Assembly: GCA_900470965.1 (NCBI GenBank)
Contig: UCCS01000116.1
Coordinates: 1-46,110, forward strand
DNA: 46,110 nt
Reading direction: 5' to 3'
Source of the DNA: Hyphomicrobiales bacterium
Lineage (GTDB): Bacteria > Pseudomonadota > Alphaproteobacteria > Rhizobiales > Rhizobiaceae
Below the pieces are notes generated by a model. It had not been told where the DNA came from. It ran no database searches and worked only from the letters and a program-made list of their open reading frames with translations. Every line of letters begins with the position of its first letter. The stretch's first letter is position 1. Below, piece by piece: positions 16,154 to 23,828 of the stretch. A program made the translations under genes and the position numbers.

Positions 16154-16843
16154 TCAGGCGCGCTTCTGTGCGGCCGGAGCGGTGATCAGCTTGACGGAAG
16201 AATCCGCCAGCCCGTGATGGCCTTCCATGTCGACGACGATATGCCAGTGGCCACTCTCGGGGATGGCGAGCCTGACCGGCGACTTGCGCGCGATACCGCC
16301 GATATATTTGAAATCGAGCACTTCGGTGAACCGCTGGAAGTTCGGAGCCGTCATCAGCCGCACATTGTTCACGGCGCTCAGAGACACCTCGACGATCGTT
16401 CCGGCGCGCTGTTCCTTGATATCGTAATGGGTGAAGCGGAAGTTCGGTTTCGGCATTGGTCTCGCGGCACATATAGTCTCTGCAAGCGGGACTCTATCAG
16501 GATGGCAGTTAAGGAAAAGTTGGAAATCCTGGGCCTGGTGCCGCTCCTGCTGTTTCAAAATGGCAGGAACGGCACAGTATTTAGTGGATATTGCCGGTGT
16601 TACGCGCAAGAGGTGCAAATCAAGCACTATGCCCGTTGCGGCGCGGCAGATCTCATCGGGATTGTGGTTGCACTCTTCCGCGGCGAAATGAAGGGCCGCG
16701 GCTTCATTGATGAAGAGACCGCCGACGAGCCCCTCCCGATCCTGGACGATCCAGCGGCCGCCCTTGTCGCGACCGACGGTGAAGCGAGCCAGACGAGGAG
16801 TGAGGGGAGCCGAAATCTGCCGGCGTTGCTGTGCATTTGCCAT
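16154..16843 (-). CDS. Two-part hypothetical protein with C-terminal DUF1883-like domain
   Basis: This 229-codon frame seems to join two different small proteins. Residues 1-80 (LARFTVGRDKGGRWIVQDREG, GGLFINEAAALHFAAEE) look like a compact soluble rhizobial protein of unknown role. Residues 130-229 (NFRFTHYDIKEQRAGTIVEV ... KSPVRLAIPESGHWHIVVD) resemble DUF1883 proteins, which normally stand alone at about 90-100 residues. The 50-residue middle has poor coding character, and an internal ATG at 16456 fits the usual DUF1883 start. So this may be a recent fusion or two genes. CGAGGA lies before the ATG at 16843, and the 59-residue gene sits 23 bases upstream. Confidence 0.6.
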   Translation of the reverse strand: MANAQQRRQISAPLTPRLARFTVGRDKGGRWIVQDREGLVGGLFINEAAALHFAAEECNHNPDEICRAATGIVLDLHLLRVTPAISTKYCAVPAILKQQERHQAQDFQLFLNCHPDRVPLAETICAARPMPKPNFRFTHYDIKEQRAGTIVEVSLSAVNNVRLMTAPNFQRFTEVLDFKYIGGIARKSPVRLAIPESGHWHIVVDMEGHHGLADSSVKLITAPAAQKRA

Positions 16844-16866
16844 TGTCGTGATCCTCGATCCGGCGC

Positions 16867-17046
16867 TTACTGGGAAATAAGATGGAAGCTCATCTGCACG
16901 AGCCCGGCGAAAGCCATAACGGCGCCGAGCCGCGGTGCGACGGCAACCAGGCCGGCAAACAGCGGATGGGAGGGATCGGCCGCATGGGCGCTTACGCCAC
17001 GTTGCAGCGGGTCGGTCTTGGCATTGATATCAGTCAGGCGTGACAT
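16867..17046 (-). CDS. Small 59-residue protein with one hydrophobic segment
   Basis: A short gene with a good AAAGGA eight bases before its ATG encodes 59 residues. The first 30 are polar (MSRLTDINAKTDPLQRGVSA...), then LFAGLVAVAPRLGAVMAFAGLVQMSFHLIS forms a likely membrane or amphipathic segment. It ends 23 bases before the two-part DUF1883 gene, so the two are probably co-transcribed. I do not recognise the family. Confidence 0.6.
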   Translation of the reverse strand: MSRLTDINAKTDPLQRGVSAHAADPSHPLFAGLVAVAPRLGAVMAFAGLVQMSFHLISQ

Positions 17047-17168
17047 CGTTTATCCTTTCGAAGTCTAACTCAACCGCCGTTTGAGTGTCGCGGCGGTGTC
17101 ACGCTCATCAAGATAGATGCTGGCGGATAGGGTTTCCATTTGGCGCGGGAAGCGAAAATATTAAAATC

Positions 17169-18089
17169 TCATAGGGATAGCGCCATGCGCTGAGCGCTGC
17201 CGCCGACAAAAGGAGAAAGCGCAGCTACGATCGCGAAGCGGCTTTCGGCCTCTGCCGGTACGAGTGGCAAGCGAAGATCGGGCTTCGTGCCGCGCAGAAC
17301 CTCCAGCGCATATTTCAACCGGGCTGGATCACTCTCCGAACCCAGTGCAGTCACGAGCGGATTCAGCCTGTCGCTGAGCGCCAGCGCTGCGGAAATATAG
17401 CTCCCATGGGCCGCCTGCTGCAGCGATGTGACGAGACGCGGGAGGATATTGGCAGCCGCCGACACGATGCCGTCGCCACCCGCCAGATGAAAAGAAAGCG
17501 CCGTTCCGTCATGGCCGGACAGGAAACGGAAGCGGTGCCGCAGCGCCGCCGGCACGTTGGCGAAGCGGGCGATATCCCCGGTCGCATCGATGATGGCGAC
17601 AATCGCTTCGAGTTCGGCAAGTCGCTCCAGCGTTTCCACCGTCAGGTCACTCGCCGTGCGGGCGGGCGCATTCTCGATCAGAACAGGCAGATTGCTTGCC
17701 GCAGCGATTTGCTGGAAATGATGGAGAATGCCCTTCTGCCCTGGCTTGGAATAATAGGGTACGGTGATCAGCACAGCGCGGGCACCGCATTCTTCCGCAT
17801 CCCGGATAAACGCGATCGTACTCTCGGTGCAATTGGTTCCGGCCGCGGCGACCACCGGAATACGGTCCGCCGCGGCCCGGATGCAGATGTCGAGCACCAT
17901 GCGGCGTTCCTGCGGTGAGAGGCTCAGCCCTTCACCCGCCGCCGTGCAGAGAGCGAGTCCATCGACGCCGCTCAGCACCTGCCATTCAACAAGAGCTTCC
18001 AATGCTGCGCCGTCGACCTCGCCGTTGCGGAACGGCGTGACGAGCGCAGTGATCGCGCCACCCGGGCGCAGTCTTCCTATGCTGTTCAT
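17169..18089 (-). CDS. DapA-family (DHDPS/NAL) aldolase-fold protein lacking the catalytic lysine
   Basis: This 306-residue protein has the DHDPS/N-acetylneuraminate lyase TIM-barrel outline: GGAITALVTPF, the VPYYSKP motif (Tyr112/Tyr113) and the IVAIIDATGDIARF strand. In working enzymes that last motif is GIKEATGD with the Schiff-base lysine; here the residue is Ile167 (codon ATC). The TT of the GTTGE loop is also replaced (CTAAGEG). So it is probably not a class I aldolase or dehydratase, and may be a regulatory or binding pseudoenzyme. A small membrane-protein gene ends 9 bases upstream and is likely in the same operon. True dapA must be elsewhere. Confidence 0.85.
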   Translation of the reverse strand: MNSIGRLRPGGAITALVTPFRNGEVDGAALEALVEWQVLSGVDGLALCTAAGEGLSLSPQERRMVLDICIRAAADRIPVVAAAGTNCTESTIAFIRDAEECGARAVLITVPYYSKPGQKGILHHFQQIAAASNLPVLIENAPARTASDLTVETLERLAELEAIVAIIDATGDIARFANVPAALRHRFRFLSGHDGTALSFHLAGGDGIVSAAANILPRLVTSLQQAAHGSYISAALALSDRLNPLVTALGSESDPARLKYALEVLRGTKPDLRLPLVPAEAESRFAIVAALSPFVGGSAQRMALSL

Positions 18090-18098
18090 GATGGGGCC

Positions 18099-18257
18099 TC
18101 AGAGCGAGCCGAGGATCACATAGAATTCGACGCAGGCGAGCACGATGCCGAAGATCATCAGCGCCTGGGCCGTGCGCTTCTCACGCATCTGCCGCTTGCC
18201 GCGCGTAATGCGGTAGGGGCGAAGCGGCAAGTATCGGGGGGACATGACATCTCGCAT
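18099..18257 (-). CDS. Small 52-residue single-pass membrane protein
   Basis: The gene encodes 52 residues: a basic N-terminal half (PLRPYRITRGKRQMREKRTA) and one C-terminal transmembrane helix (ALMIFGIVLACVEFYVILGSL). The ATG at 18257 is preferred to upstream in-frame starts because AAAGGT lies before it. An alternative ATG is four codons downstream. It is 9 bases from the DapA-like gene and probably co-transcribed. No family recognised. Confidence 0.6.
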   Translation of the reverse strand: MRDVMSPRYLPLRPYRITRGKRQMREKRTAQALMIFGIVLACVEFYVILGSL

Positions 18258-18359
18258 GGCGGTAACCTTTGCTGTTGTGGCAAAGGCTACTGCCGTCTCC
18301 GATAGGAAATCCATTCGGAGTAGAGATCGAAGATATAGGAATCGCATAAAGAGGGGCTG

Positions 18360-19364
18360 TCACCCGCCGTGCTGGTTTTCCCTGTCGAGCTGCGTCACCA
18401 GCGCCAGCACGACTTCCGACACGGGCGTCGGCACATTGGCAGTGCGCCCAAGCGCGACGACCATGCCGACAAGCGGCACGATTTCCAGCGCCTTGCCGGC
18501 CAGCAGATCCTGCAACATTGACGTGCGTACCGCCCCGATATGGCGCGACTGCTCCAGCCGCTCCTCGATGGTGATGCTGAACTGCGCACCCAATGCACTG
18601 CCGACGGCGCGTACTTCCTTCATGATCTTGCCGACCGTGTCGAAGAGCGCGGGGTTGGCCATAATGTCGGTCATCAAGGCGCGCGTCAGGGCGCTGAGAG
18701 GATTGAAAGCCGCGTTGCCCGTCAGCTTGCTCCAGATCTCGTCGCGAATGCGTGGCGTACTCGAAACATTGAGGCCTGCCTTGGCAAAGAGGCCGGCAAC
18801 GCTTTCGAGATCGGTCGATATCTCGCCCGATGGTTCGCCAAGCACGAAACGACCGACATTGGAGAGGCGGATCTCGCCGGGATTGACGACTTCCGCGCCC
18901 TGCAGCGCCACGCAGCCGATCACCCGTTCCGGACCGATTAGCCGCCAGAGCTTGCCGCCGGGATCGAGTTCATCGAGCTGCAGCTCGGCATGGCCGCTTT
19001 GCGTGTCGCGATGGAAATACCACCAGGGAATACCGTTGAGCACCATGACCACGCGTGTGCCGTCCTTCAGCAGCGCTGCCATGCCCTCGGCTGCCGGGCC
19101 GAGCTGATGGCCCTTGAGGCCGGTGATGATAAGGTCTTGCGGCGGCAGTGTCGTCGGATTGTCCGTTGCGGTGATCCGCACATTGATCGGCCTGTCGGCA
19201 TCGGCCTCATGAAGTGAAAGGCCGCCCTCACGGATAGCCTCGAGATGCGCACCTCGCGCGACGACCGAGACGGTGACGTCATCGCCGAGCCGGCTTGCCA
19301 GCTTGACGGCGATCGCGCCTCCGAGTGCGCCAGCTCCGTAGATGCAAATGGATTTGATAGTCAT
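18360..19364 (-). CDS. 2-dehydropantoate 2-reductase family (ketopantoate reductase-like) protein
   Basis: This 334-residue NADP-dependent reductase has the Rossmann motif ICIYGAGALGGAIAVKL at residues 6-22, the NGIPWWYF segment and the SKLTGNAAFNPLSALTRA helix that supplies the catalytic lysine in PanE. Those features place it in the PanE/ApbA family. Rhizobia carry several paralogues, and the role in pantothenate synthesis is not certain for this one. It is upstream of the small membrane gene and DapA-like gene on the same strand, about 100 bases away, so it might be part of that operon. Confidence 0.88.
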   Translation of the reverse strand: MTIKSICIYGAGALGGAIAVKLASRLGDDVTVSVVARGAHLEAIREGGLSLHEADADRPINVRITATDNPTTLPPQDLIITGLKGHQLGPAAEGMAALLKDGTRVVMVLNGIPWWYFHRDTQSGHAELQLDELDPGGKLWRLIGPERVIGCVALQGAEVVNPGEIRLSNVGRFVLGEPSGEISTDLESVAGLFAKAGLNVSSTPRIRDEIWSKLTGNAAFNPLSALTRALMTDIMANPALFDTVGKIMKEVRAVGSALGAQFSITIEERLEQSRHIGAVRTSMLQDLLAGKALEIVPLVGMVVALGRTANVPTPVSEVVLALVTQLDRENQHGG

Positions 19365-19470
19365 ACCTTGCCTTTCCGCATTCGTGATGACGCCCGTAGA
19401 TTTAGGTCATCGCAGCGCCAGCGCGAGTGAAAATCTTGCCGATGCGACGATCTTCACGCCGAAATGAACG

Positions 19471-19492
19471 AAGCGCGCCGGAGGGCGCGCTT
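19471..19492 (-). terminator. GC-rich hairpin downstream of the SDR gene
   Basis: AAGCGCGCC pairs perfectly with GGCGCGCTT across GGAG, about 25 bases after the minus-strand SDR stop. The T-tract on that strand is weak (CGTTCATTTC), so termination is plausible but not certain. Confidence 0.45.
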
Positions 19493-19517
19493 GTTGCTGT
19501 GGGGAAGTCAGGCCTTC

Positions 19518-20357
19518 TCAGGCGGTCTGTTCGAAGTCCGTGGAGACGGCGAGTTTGCGCCACTGGGCCAGTTCCTTTTCCACGCTCGCATGTTCTTCCT
19601 CGATCTTGGCAACCGTATCGGTGCCAAAGGGCATGCGCAGCGGCGGGTTGGCGGCGTTGATCATCTCGATGATGCCGGCGGTCAGCTTGGCGGGGTCGCC
19701 TGGCTGGGTATGGTTGGCGCCGGCTGCGAAGTCGCGCATGTTGCCGGCCGGCGTGCCGACATAATCAGGAATGGAGGCTGGGCTGATTGCCAGCGAGTTG
19801 TCATGCAGGAAGTCCGTGCGGAAGAAGCCGGGCTCGATGATCGTGACCTTGATGCCGAAGGGTTCGACTTCGGTTGCCAACGATTCCGACAGGCCTTCGA
19901 CAGCAAACTTCGTGGAGCCATAGACGCCCCAGCCGGGGAAGCCGTAGTAGCCGCCGATCGAGGAGAAGTTCAGGATATGGCCGGAGCGCTGGCGGCGCAT
20001 ATAGGGCAGCACGGCGCGGGTGACCTTCAGCAGGCCGAAGACGTTGGTGGCGTAGATCTTTTCGATCTCTTCCGCCGTTGCTTCCTCGACCGCGCCGAGC
20101 AAGCCGTAACCGGCATTGTTGGCGAGGATATCGATGCGGCCGAAGCGGGCAACGGCGGCAGCGGCAGCTTGCCTGGCCTGTTCTTCATTGGTGACGTCGA
20201 GGGCGACGGCAAGCAGGTTCGGATGATCGCCGAACTGTTCGGTGATGTTCCCAGGGTTGCGGGCGGTGGCAACGACAGCGTCACCGCTGGCAAGAGCATC
20301 CTTGGTCATCAGCGCGCCGAAACCACGCGATGCACCCGTGATAAACCAGACTTTCAT
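19518..20357 (-). CDS. Short-chain dehydrogenase/reductase
   Basis: This 279-residue classical SDR has TGASRGFG at about residues 7-14, LANNAGYG, the serine in NFSSIGG and YGSTK with the catalytic Tyr and Lys. The C-terminal GFFRTDF segment and the total length fit the group of SDRs often annotated as oxidoreductases of unknown substrate. The ATG is preceded by AAAGGG. A divergent LysR regulator gene starts 125 bases away and is the likely regulator of this gene. Confidence 0.92.
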   Translation of the reverse strand: MKVWFITGASRGFGALMTKDALASGDAVVATARNPGNITEQFGDHPNLLAVALDVTNEEQARQAAAAAVARFGRIDILANNAGYGLLGAVEEATAEEIEKIYATNVFGLLKVTRAVLPYMRRQRSGHILNFSSIGGYYGFPGWGVYGSTKFAVEGLSESLATEVEPFGIKVTIIEPGFFRTDFLHDNSLAISPASIPDYVGTPAGNMRDFAAGANHTQPGDPAKLTAGIIEMINAANPPLRMPFGTDTVAKIEEEHASVEKELAQWRKLAVSTDFEQTA

Positions 20358-20387
20358 GGCAATTCCCTTTCCTTGAGAGTGTTTGTT

Positions 20388-20405
20388 TCAGCAGTTCGTT
20401 GCTGA
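20388..20405. promoter_or_regulatory. Inverted repeat TCAGCA-N6-TGCTGA between SDR and LysR genes
   Basis: A perfect 6-bp dyad lies 30 bases before the SDR start and about 80 bases before the lysR start. It could be an operator for the divergent LysR protein, although it does not show the T-N11-A pattern clearly. Confidence 0.35.
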
Positions 20406-20482
20406 CGGAGAGGAATTTGACGCAAATCGCGCTCATGTATAAGATTTGTTATTTGAGAGACTATGATGAGTGAAATTCAGTA

Positions 20483-21370
20483 ATGAGAGCGACCGAACTT
20501 TCCGAAATGGCAGCCTTCGCCGCTGTCGCCAGGCACAAGAGCTTCCGCAAGGCAGGAGAGGAGAGGGGTGTCACCGCCTCCGCGGTCAGCCACGCCGTCC
20601 TCAATCTGGAGGACCGCATCGGCATCCGCTTGCTGAACCGCACGACCCGCAGCGTCTCGCTGACGGAGGCCGGCGAATTGCTTCGCTCTCATCTCGATCC
20701 GGCCTTCGGCGAGATCAGTTCTGCACTCGATGCGCTGAACCGTTTCCGCGATACCCCCTTCGGCCGTGTGCGCATCAATGTCGGCAATTCGATTGCGCCT
20801 TTCGTCGTCGGCCAGGTCATCGGGCCGCTCCTGATGAAGAACCCCAATCTGCAACTCGAAATCGCGGCAACGGACCGGCTGGTGGACATCGTCGAGGAAG
20901 GTTTTGATGCCGGAATCCGCTTCGGCGAACGTGTCACCGAGGGTATGATCGCCGTGCGTATCAAGCCGCGCATGCGCCTCGTCGTCGTCGGCTCTCCCGC
21001 CTATTTCGAAACCCGGCCAAAGCCTGAGACGCCGCATCATCTGAAGCGCCATATCTGCATTCAGAACATGTTCCCCTCGGGTGCGCGTTACCCCTGGGAT
21101 TTTGAGCGGGACGGCCAGGCCATCACCTTCCACCCGACCGGCCCGCTCTCTCTCGACGACCACGAATTGATGACGGCAGCGGCCTTGAGCGGCGTGGCGC
21201 TCGCCTATGTCTGGGAGGGCAGGGTGGTGCCGCTGATTGCGAGCGGCCAGCTTATCCAGGTGCTGGAAGAATGGTGCCAGCCGGAGGAGCCGCTCTACCT
21301 CTACTATCCCAGTCGGCGGCATATTTCGGCGGGCTTCCGGACAGTGATCGATGCGATCCGGGGCGACTAA
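20483..21370 (+). CDS. LysR family transcriptional regulator
   Basis: This 295-residue protein has the LysR N-terminal helix-turn-helix, MAAFAAVARHKSFRKAGEER followed by VTASAVSHAVLNLEDRIGIRLLNRTTRSVSLTEAG, and a C-terminal periplasmic-binding-type effector domain (about 90-293). It belongs to the large CrgA-like subgroup by its RVRINVGNSIAPFVV domain start. It is divergent from the SDR gene, which is the natural target. Its TAA stop lies within the left end of a RIME-like repeat. Confidence 0.93.
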   Translation: MRATELSEMAAFAAVARHKSFRKAGEERGVTASAVSHAVLNLEDRIGIRLLNRTTRSVSLTEAGELLRSHLDPAFGEISSALDALNRFRDTPFGRVRINVGNSIAPFVVGQVIGPLLMKNPNLQLEIAATDRLVDIVEEGFDAGIRFGERVTEGMIAVRIKPRMRLVVVGSPAYFETRPKPETPHHLKRHICIQNMFPSGARYPWDFERDGQAITFHPTGPLSLDDHELMTAAALSGVALAYVWEGRVVPLIASGQLIQVLEEWCQPEEPLYLYYPSRRHISAGFRTVIDAIRGD

Positions 21371-21473
21371 AGCATGTCGCGCAAAACTGTGCGGCTGTTT
21401 TGCGATAACGACATGCGTGAATACACCGACCTAGAGGCAGTGGAAGCGAATCTCAAAGATCGCGACATGCTTT
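21369..21473. repeat. RIME-like rhizobial intergenic palindromic repeat
   Basis: This 105-bp element has mirrored ends, AAAGCATGTCGCG and CGCGACATGCTTT. Inside are a second copy of the ACATGC arm (CGACATGCG) and an AAAACTGTGCGGCTGTTTTGCG hairpin. The sequence matches my memory of RIME elements, abundant in Rhizobium genomes and about 100 bp long. It starts inside the lysR stop codon and ends close to the stop of the convergent lipocalin-like gene, so it may act as a shared terminator or RNA end. Confidence 0.8.
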
Positions 21474-21478
21474 GGTGA

Positions 21479-21901
21479 TCAGAGCTTGCGGAATTCCAGC
21501 CGGTAGACGACATCCTCTCCCGTGACAGGATCGATGCCGGGTGCATCGCTGATGACGAGCATGTCGCCTTCGATATGCACAGGGCGTATAAGGGGCCGCT
21601 CCCATGTCGGGTTCCAGGCGGCCTCGACATGATGGATCACTTTGTCGCCTTCCAGAGTATAGGCGGCGGTGTAAGCCAGCATCGTATCGAAAAGTGCGGC
21701 CTTTTCATTGTCGTTGGGGGCTTTGCCGTTGGGTTTCGGCCGGCGTCGGTTGGTGACGAAGGCCATCATCCGGCCGTCGGCGTGATAGGCGATGTATCCA
21801 ATGGGATCGGCACCCATGGCGTCGCTGACTTCTCCCGTCGCAACGACGGTTCGCGTCCACGAGATCATGCGCCACGTCCCGAGCAGGGCGGCTCTGTCCA
21901 T
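21479..21901 (-). CDS. Lipocalin-like domain protein
   Basis: This 140-residue protein begins MDRAALLGTWRMISWTRTV and contains GYIAYHADGRMMAFVTNRRRP, and later YTLEGDKVIHHVEAAWNPTW. These are hallmarks of the small lipocalin-like domain (Lipocalin_5) found in bacterial proteins of unknown ligand. AAGGAGGGG lies before the ATG at 21901; an in-frame start ten codons earlier lacks such a site. It is convergent with lysR, with the RIME-like element between them. Confidence 0.8.
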   Translation of the reverse strand: MDRAALLGTWRMISWTRTVVATGEVSDAMGADPIGYIAYHADGRMMAFVTNRRRPKPNGKAPNDNEKAALFDTMLAYTAAYTLEGDKVIHHVEAAWNPTWERPLIRPVHIEGDMLVISDAPGIDPVTGEDVVYRLEFRKL

Positions 21902-22044
21902 GATCTTCCCCTCCTTAAAGTAGTTTAGCACAACTAGAAATACGGGCTACGAACTTATGCGATCAGTCAAAACTCCCTTTTGACTCTCGGTGGTGAAGTG
22001 GTGAAGATGCGCCGCACGAAGGAAGAACAGCGCCGGAGGGGCGA

Positions 22045-23094
22045 ATGAGAAAACCGTTTTTTTCTGCTGTCAGTCGGTGGAAAGTGGGATGTCGCGCAGC
22101 GCTGCTGTCAGCGCTTGCAGCCGTGGTGCTGTCTGCCTTTCCGCTGGAAATATCGGCGCAGGAAATGCCGGCACAGACACCCGCCTCCCGGGAGCAGGTC
22201 GAAAAGCTACTTTCCCGCTGGAAAGAACATTTCAAGGGCGCTGAGACCCTCAGGGACCGGCGCACCGCGTTCCGCGACTTCATGGAAACGCTGCCGGAGC
22301 CGACACGCATCCAGATCCGGCATGTCGATGCTGGCGGGGTTGAGGCTGAACTTCTCTGGCCGGCGCGCCTTCATCATCCGATCGGACGGCGTGTGATCCT
22401 GTTCATTCACGGCGGCGGCTTCTACAGCGGCTCCATTCGCAGCCACAGCCTGCTTGCCGGCTCGCTTGCCAAGGCCGCTTCCAGCGACGTATTGCTCATT
22501 GATTACCGGCGGGCGCCGGAATATGGCTATCCAGCGCAGGTCAACGACGCCTTGAGCGCCTACCGCTATTTGCTTGATAGCGGCTACAGCAACGGAAATA
22601 TCATTGTTATGGGCGATGGCGCAGGCGGCAATCTCGCAATCGAAACCGTGCTGCGGCAGATGCGCTCCAGACAGCCGTTGCCGGCCGCCGTCGTGGCGCT
22701 CAGCCCGATCACTGATCTGGCGGCATCAGGCGCATCGGTCACGTCGAATGCCGCCAACGATCAGGTCCTGGACAAGAATGTGCTGGAGGCGCTGCGTAAA
22801 GCCTATCTCGGCAACAATTCCGCGACGGATCCCGACATTTCCCCGCTATATGCCGATTTCTCGGGTTTTCCGCCATTGCTGCTGCAAGTCGGTTCCGGCG
22901 AGCTGCTGCTCGACGATACGCTGCGACTTGCCGACAAGGCGCGCAAGGACGGCGTCGATGTGACGGCTGAGGTCTGGCCGGGAATGCCGCATCAGTGGCA
23001 GCTTTTCCCATCAGTGCTCGATGACGCCGACAAGGCCGGCCAGAAGATCGCCGAGTTCGCGATCACGCATTTTGCAGACCCGCCAGCACAGTAA
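22045..23094 (+). CDS. Secreted HSL-type alpha/beta hydrolase with the nucleophile serine replaced
   Basis: This 349-residue protein has a signal peptide (hydrophobic to about residue 39, ending SAQE). It has the HSL oxyanion motif FIHGGGFYSGS, the DYRRAPEYGYPAQ segment and a C-terminal GMPHQWQLFP with the catalytic histidine; an acidic residue is available in GELLLDDTL. The nucleophile elbow, normally GDSAGG, reads GDGAGG, so residue 192 is Gly (codon GGC at 22618-22620) instead of Ser. A single base change from AGC would explain it. It is therefore likely inactive as an esterase, or carries a recent mutation or error. It has no obvious operon partners. Confidence 0.85.
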   Translation: MRKPFFSAVSRWKVGCRAALLSALAAVVLSAFPLEISAQEMPAQTPASREQVEKLLSRWKEHFKGAETLRDRRTAFRDFMETLPEPTRIQIRHVDAGGVEAELLWPARLHHPIGRRVILFIHGGGFYSGSIRSHSLLAGSLAKAASSDVLLIDYRRAPEYGYPAQVNDALSAYRYLLDSGYSNGNIIVMGDGAGGNLAIETVLRQMRSRQPLPAAVVALSPITDLAASGASVTSNAANDQVLDKNVLEALRKAYLGNNSATDPDISPLYADFSGFPPLLLQVGSGELLLDDTLRLADKARKDGVDVTAEVWPGMPHQWQLFPSVLDDADKAGQKIAEFAITHFADPPAQ

Positions 23095-23125
23095 GGACCA
23101 TTCCAACACCGCACGATCGCAGCTC

Positions 23126-23731
23126 TTACGAATGGTTCGAATTCAGCCCCTCGATCGGCCGGCCGATGGCGAGATTCTGACGAAGCTTGGGATCGAGCCG
23201 TTCGGCATAGGCATGATCGGGCGCAGCACCCAGCGCATCCAGCATCTTGGAGAAGAAACAGCGCGCTGCCGCTGCCGCGGTCACGTCGAAGATCTCCGCG
23301 TCGCTCAGTTGGAGGCGCTTCAAGCCATCGATGTCCTGCTGGGTCACCGAGGTCGCATCGCGCGCCACCTTGGCGGCAAAGTCCATGATTGCCCGCTCGA
23401 CGGCATCGATGGGCGCTTTTTCGCTGCCACCGGCGACTGCCGAAAGACTGTCATTGGTAAAGCCGTCGCGCAGCAGCACGGAACCATGCGCCAGCATACA
23501 ATAGGACGACTTGAGCTCCCTGGCCGCCGCCAGCGTCACCAGTTCATAGCGCCGCTGGCTCATATGGCCGCGAATGCTGGCAAGCAGCGTTCCCCAGTGC
23601 TCCATCACCTCGGGCCGGTGGCCGAAGGCGCGGTACATATTCGGCAGATAGCCGTAGCTCGCTTCTGCCGAAGCGTACATCGAAGCCGTCTTCTCGCTGG
23701 CGGAAGCATCTGGGGTACGAATGAAGGCCAT
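23126..23731 (-). CDS. Carboxymuconolactone decarboxylase/AhpD-like family protein
   Basis: This 201-residue alpha-helical protein has the AhpD-like core: NMYRAFGHRPEVMEHWGTLLASI, then MSQRRYELVTLAAARELKSSYCMLAHG, where Cys and His stand in a CxxxH arrangement rather than CxxC. That pattern is common in the peroxidase-related subgroup of uncertain activity. The ATG at 23731 has AGGGAGG upstream; a start 14 codons earlier is less likely. No clear partners nearby. Confidence 0.88.
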   Translation of the reverse strand: MAFIRTPDASASEKTASMYASAEASYGYLPNMYRAFGHRPEVMEHWGTLLASIRGHMSQRRYELVTLAAARELKSSYCMLAHGSVLLRDGFTNDSLSAVAGGSEKAPIDAVERAIMDFAAKVARDATSVTQQDIDGLKRLQLSDAEIFDVTAAAAARCFFSKMLDALGAAPDHAYAERLDPKLRQNLAIGRPIEGLNSNHS

Positions 23732-23828
23732 GGCACGATCCTCCCTTGATCCACTGGGAGAATAGAGCGGCATCCGGCGACATCAATCTGCCCGGCGATC
23801 GCTTTCCGCAAAATGGATGCCTGGTGCC

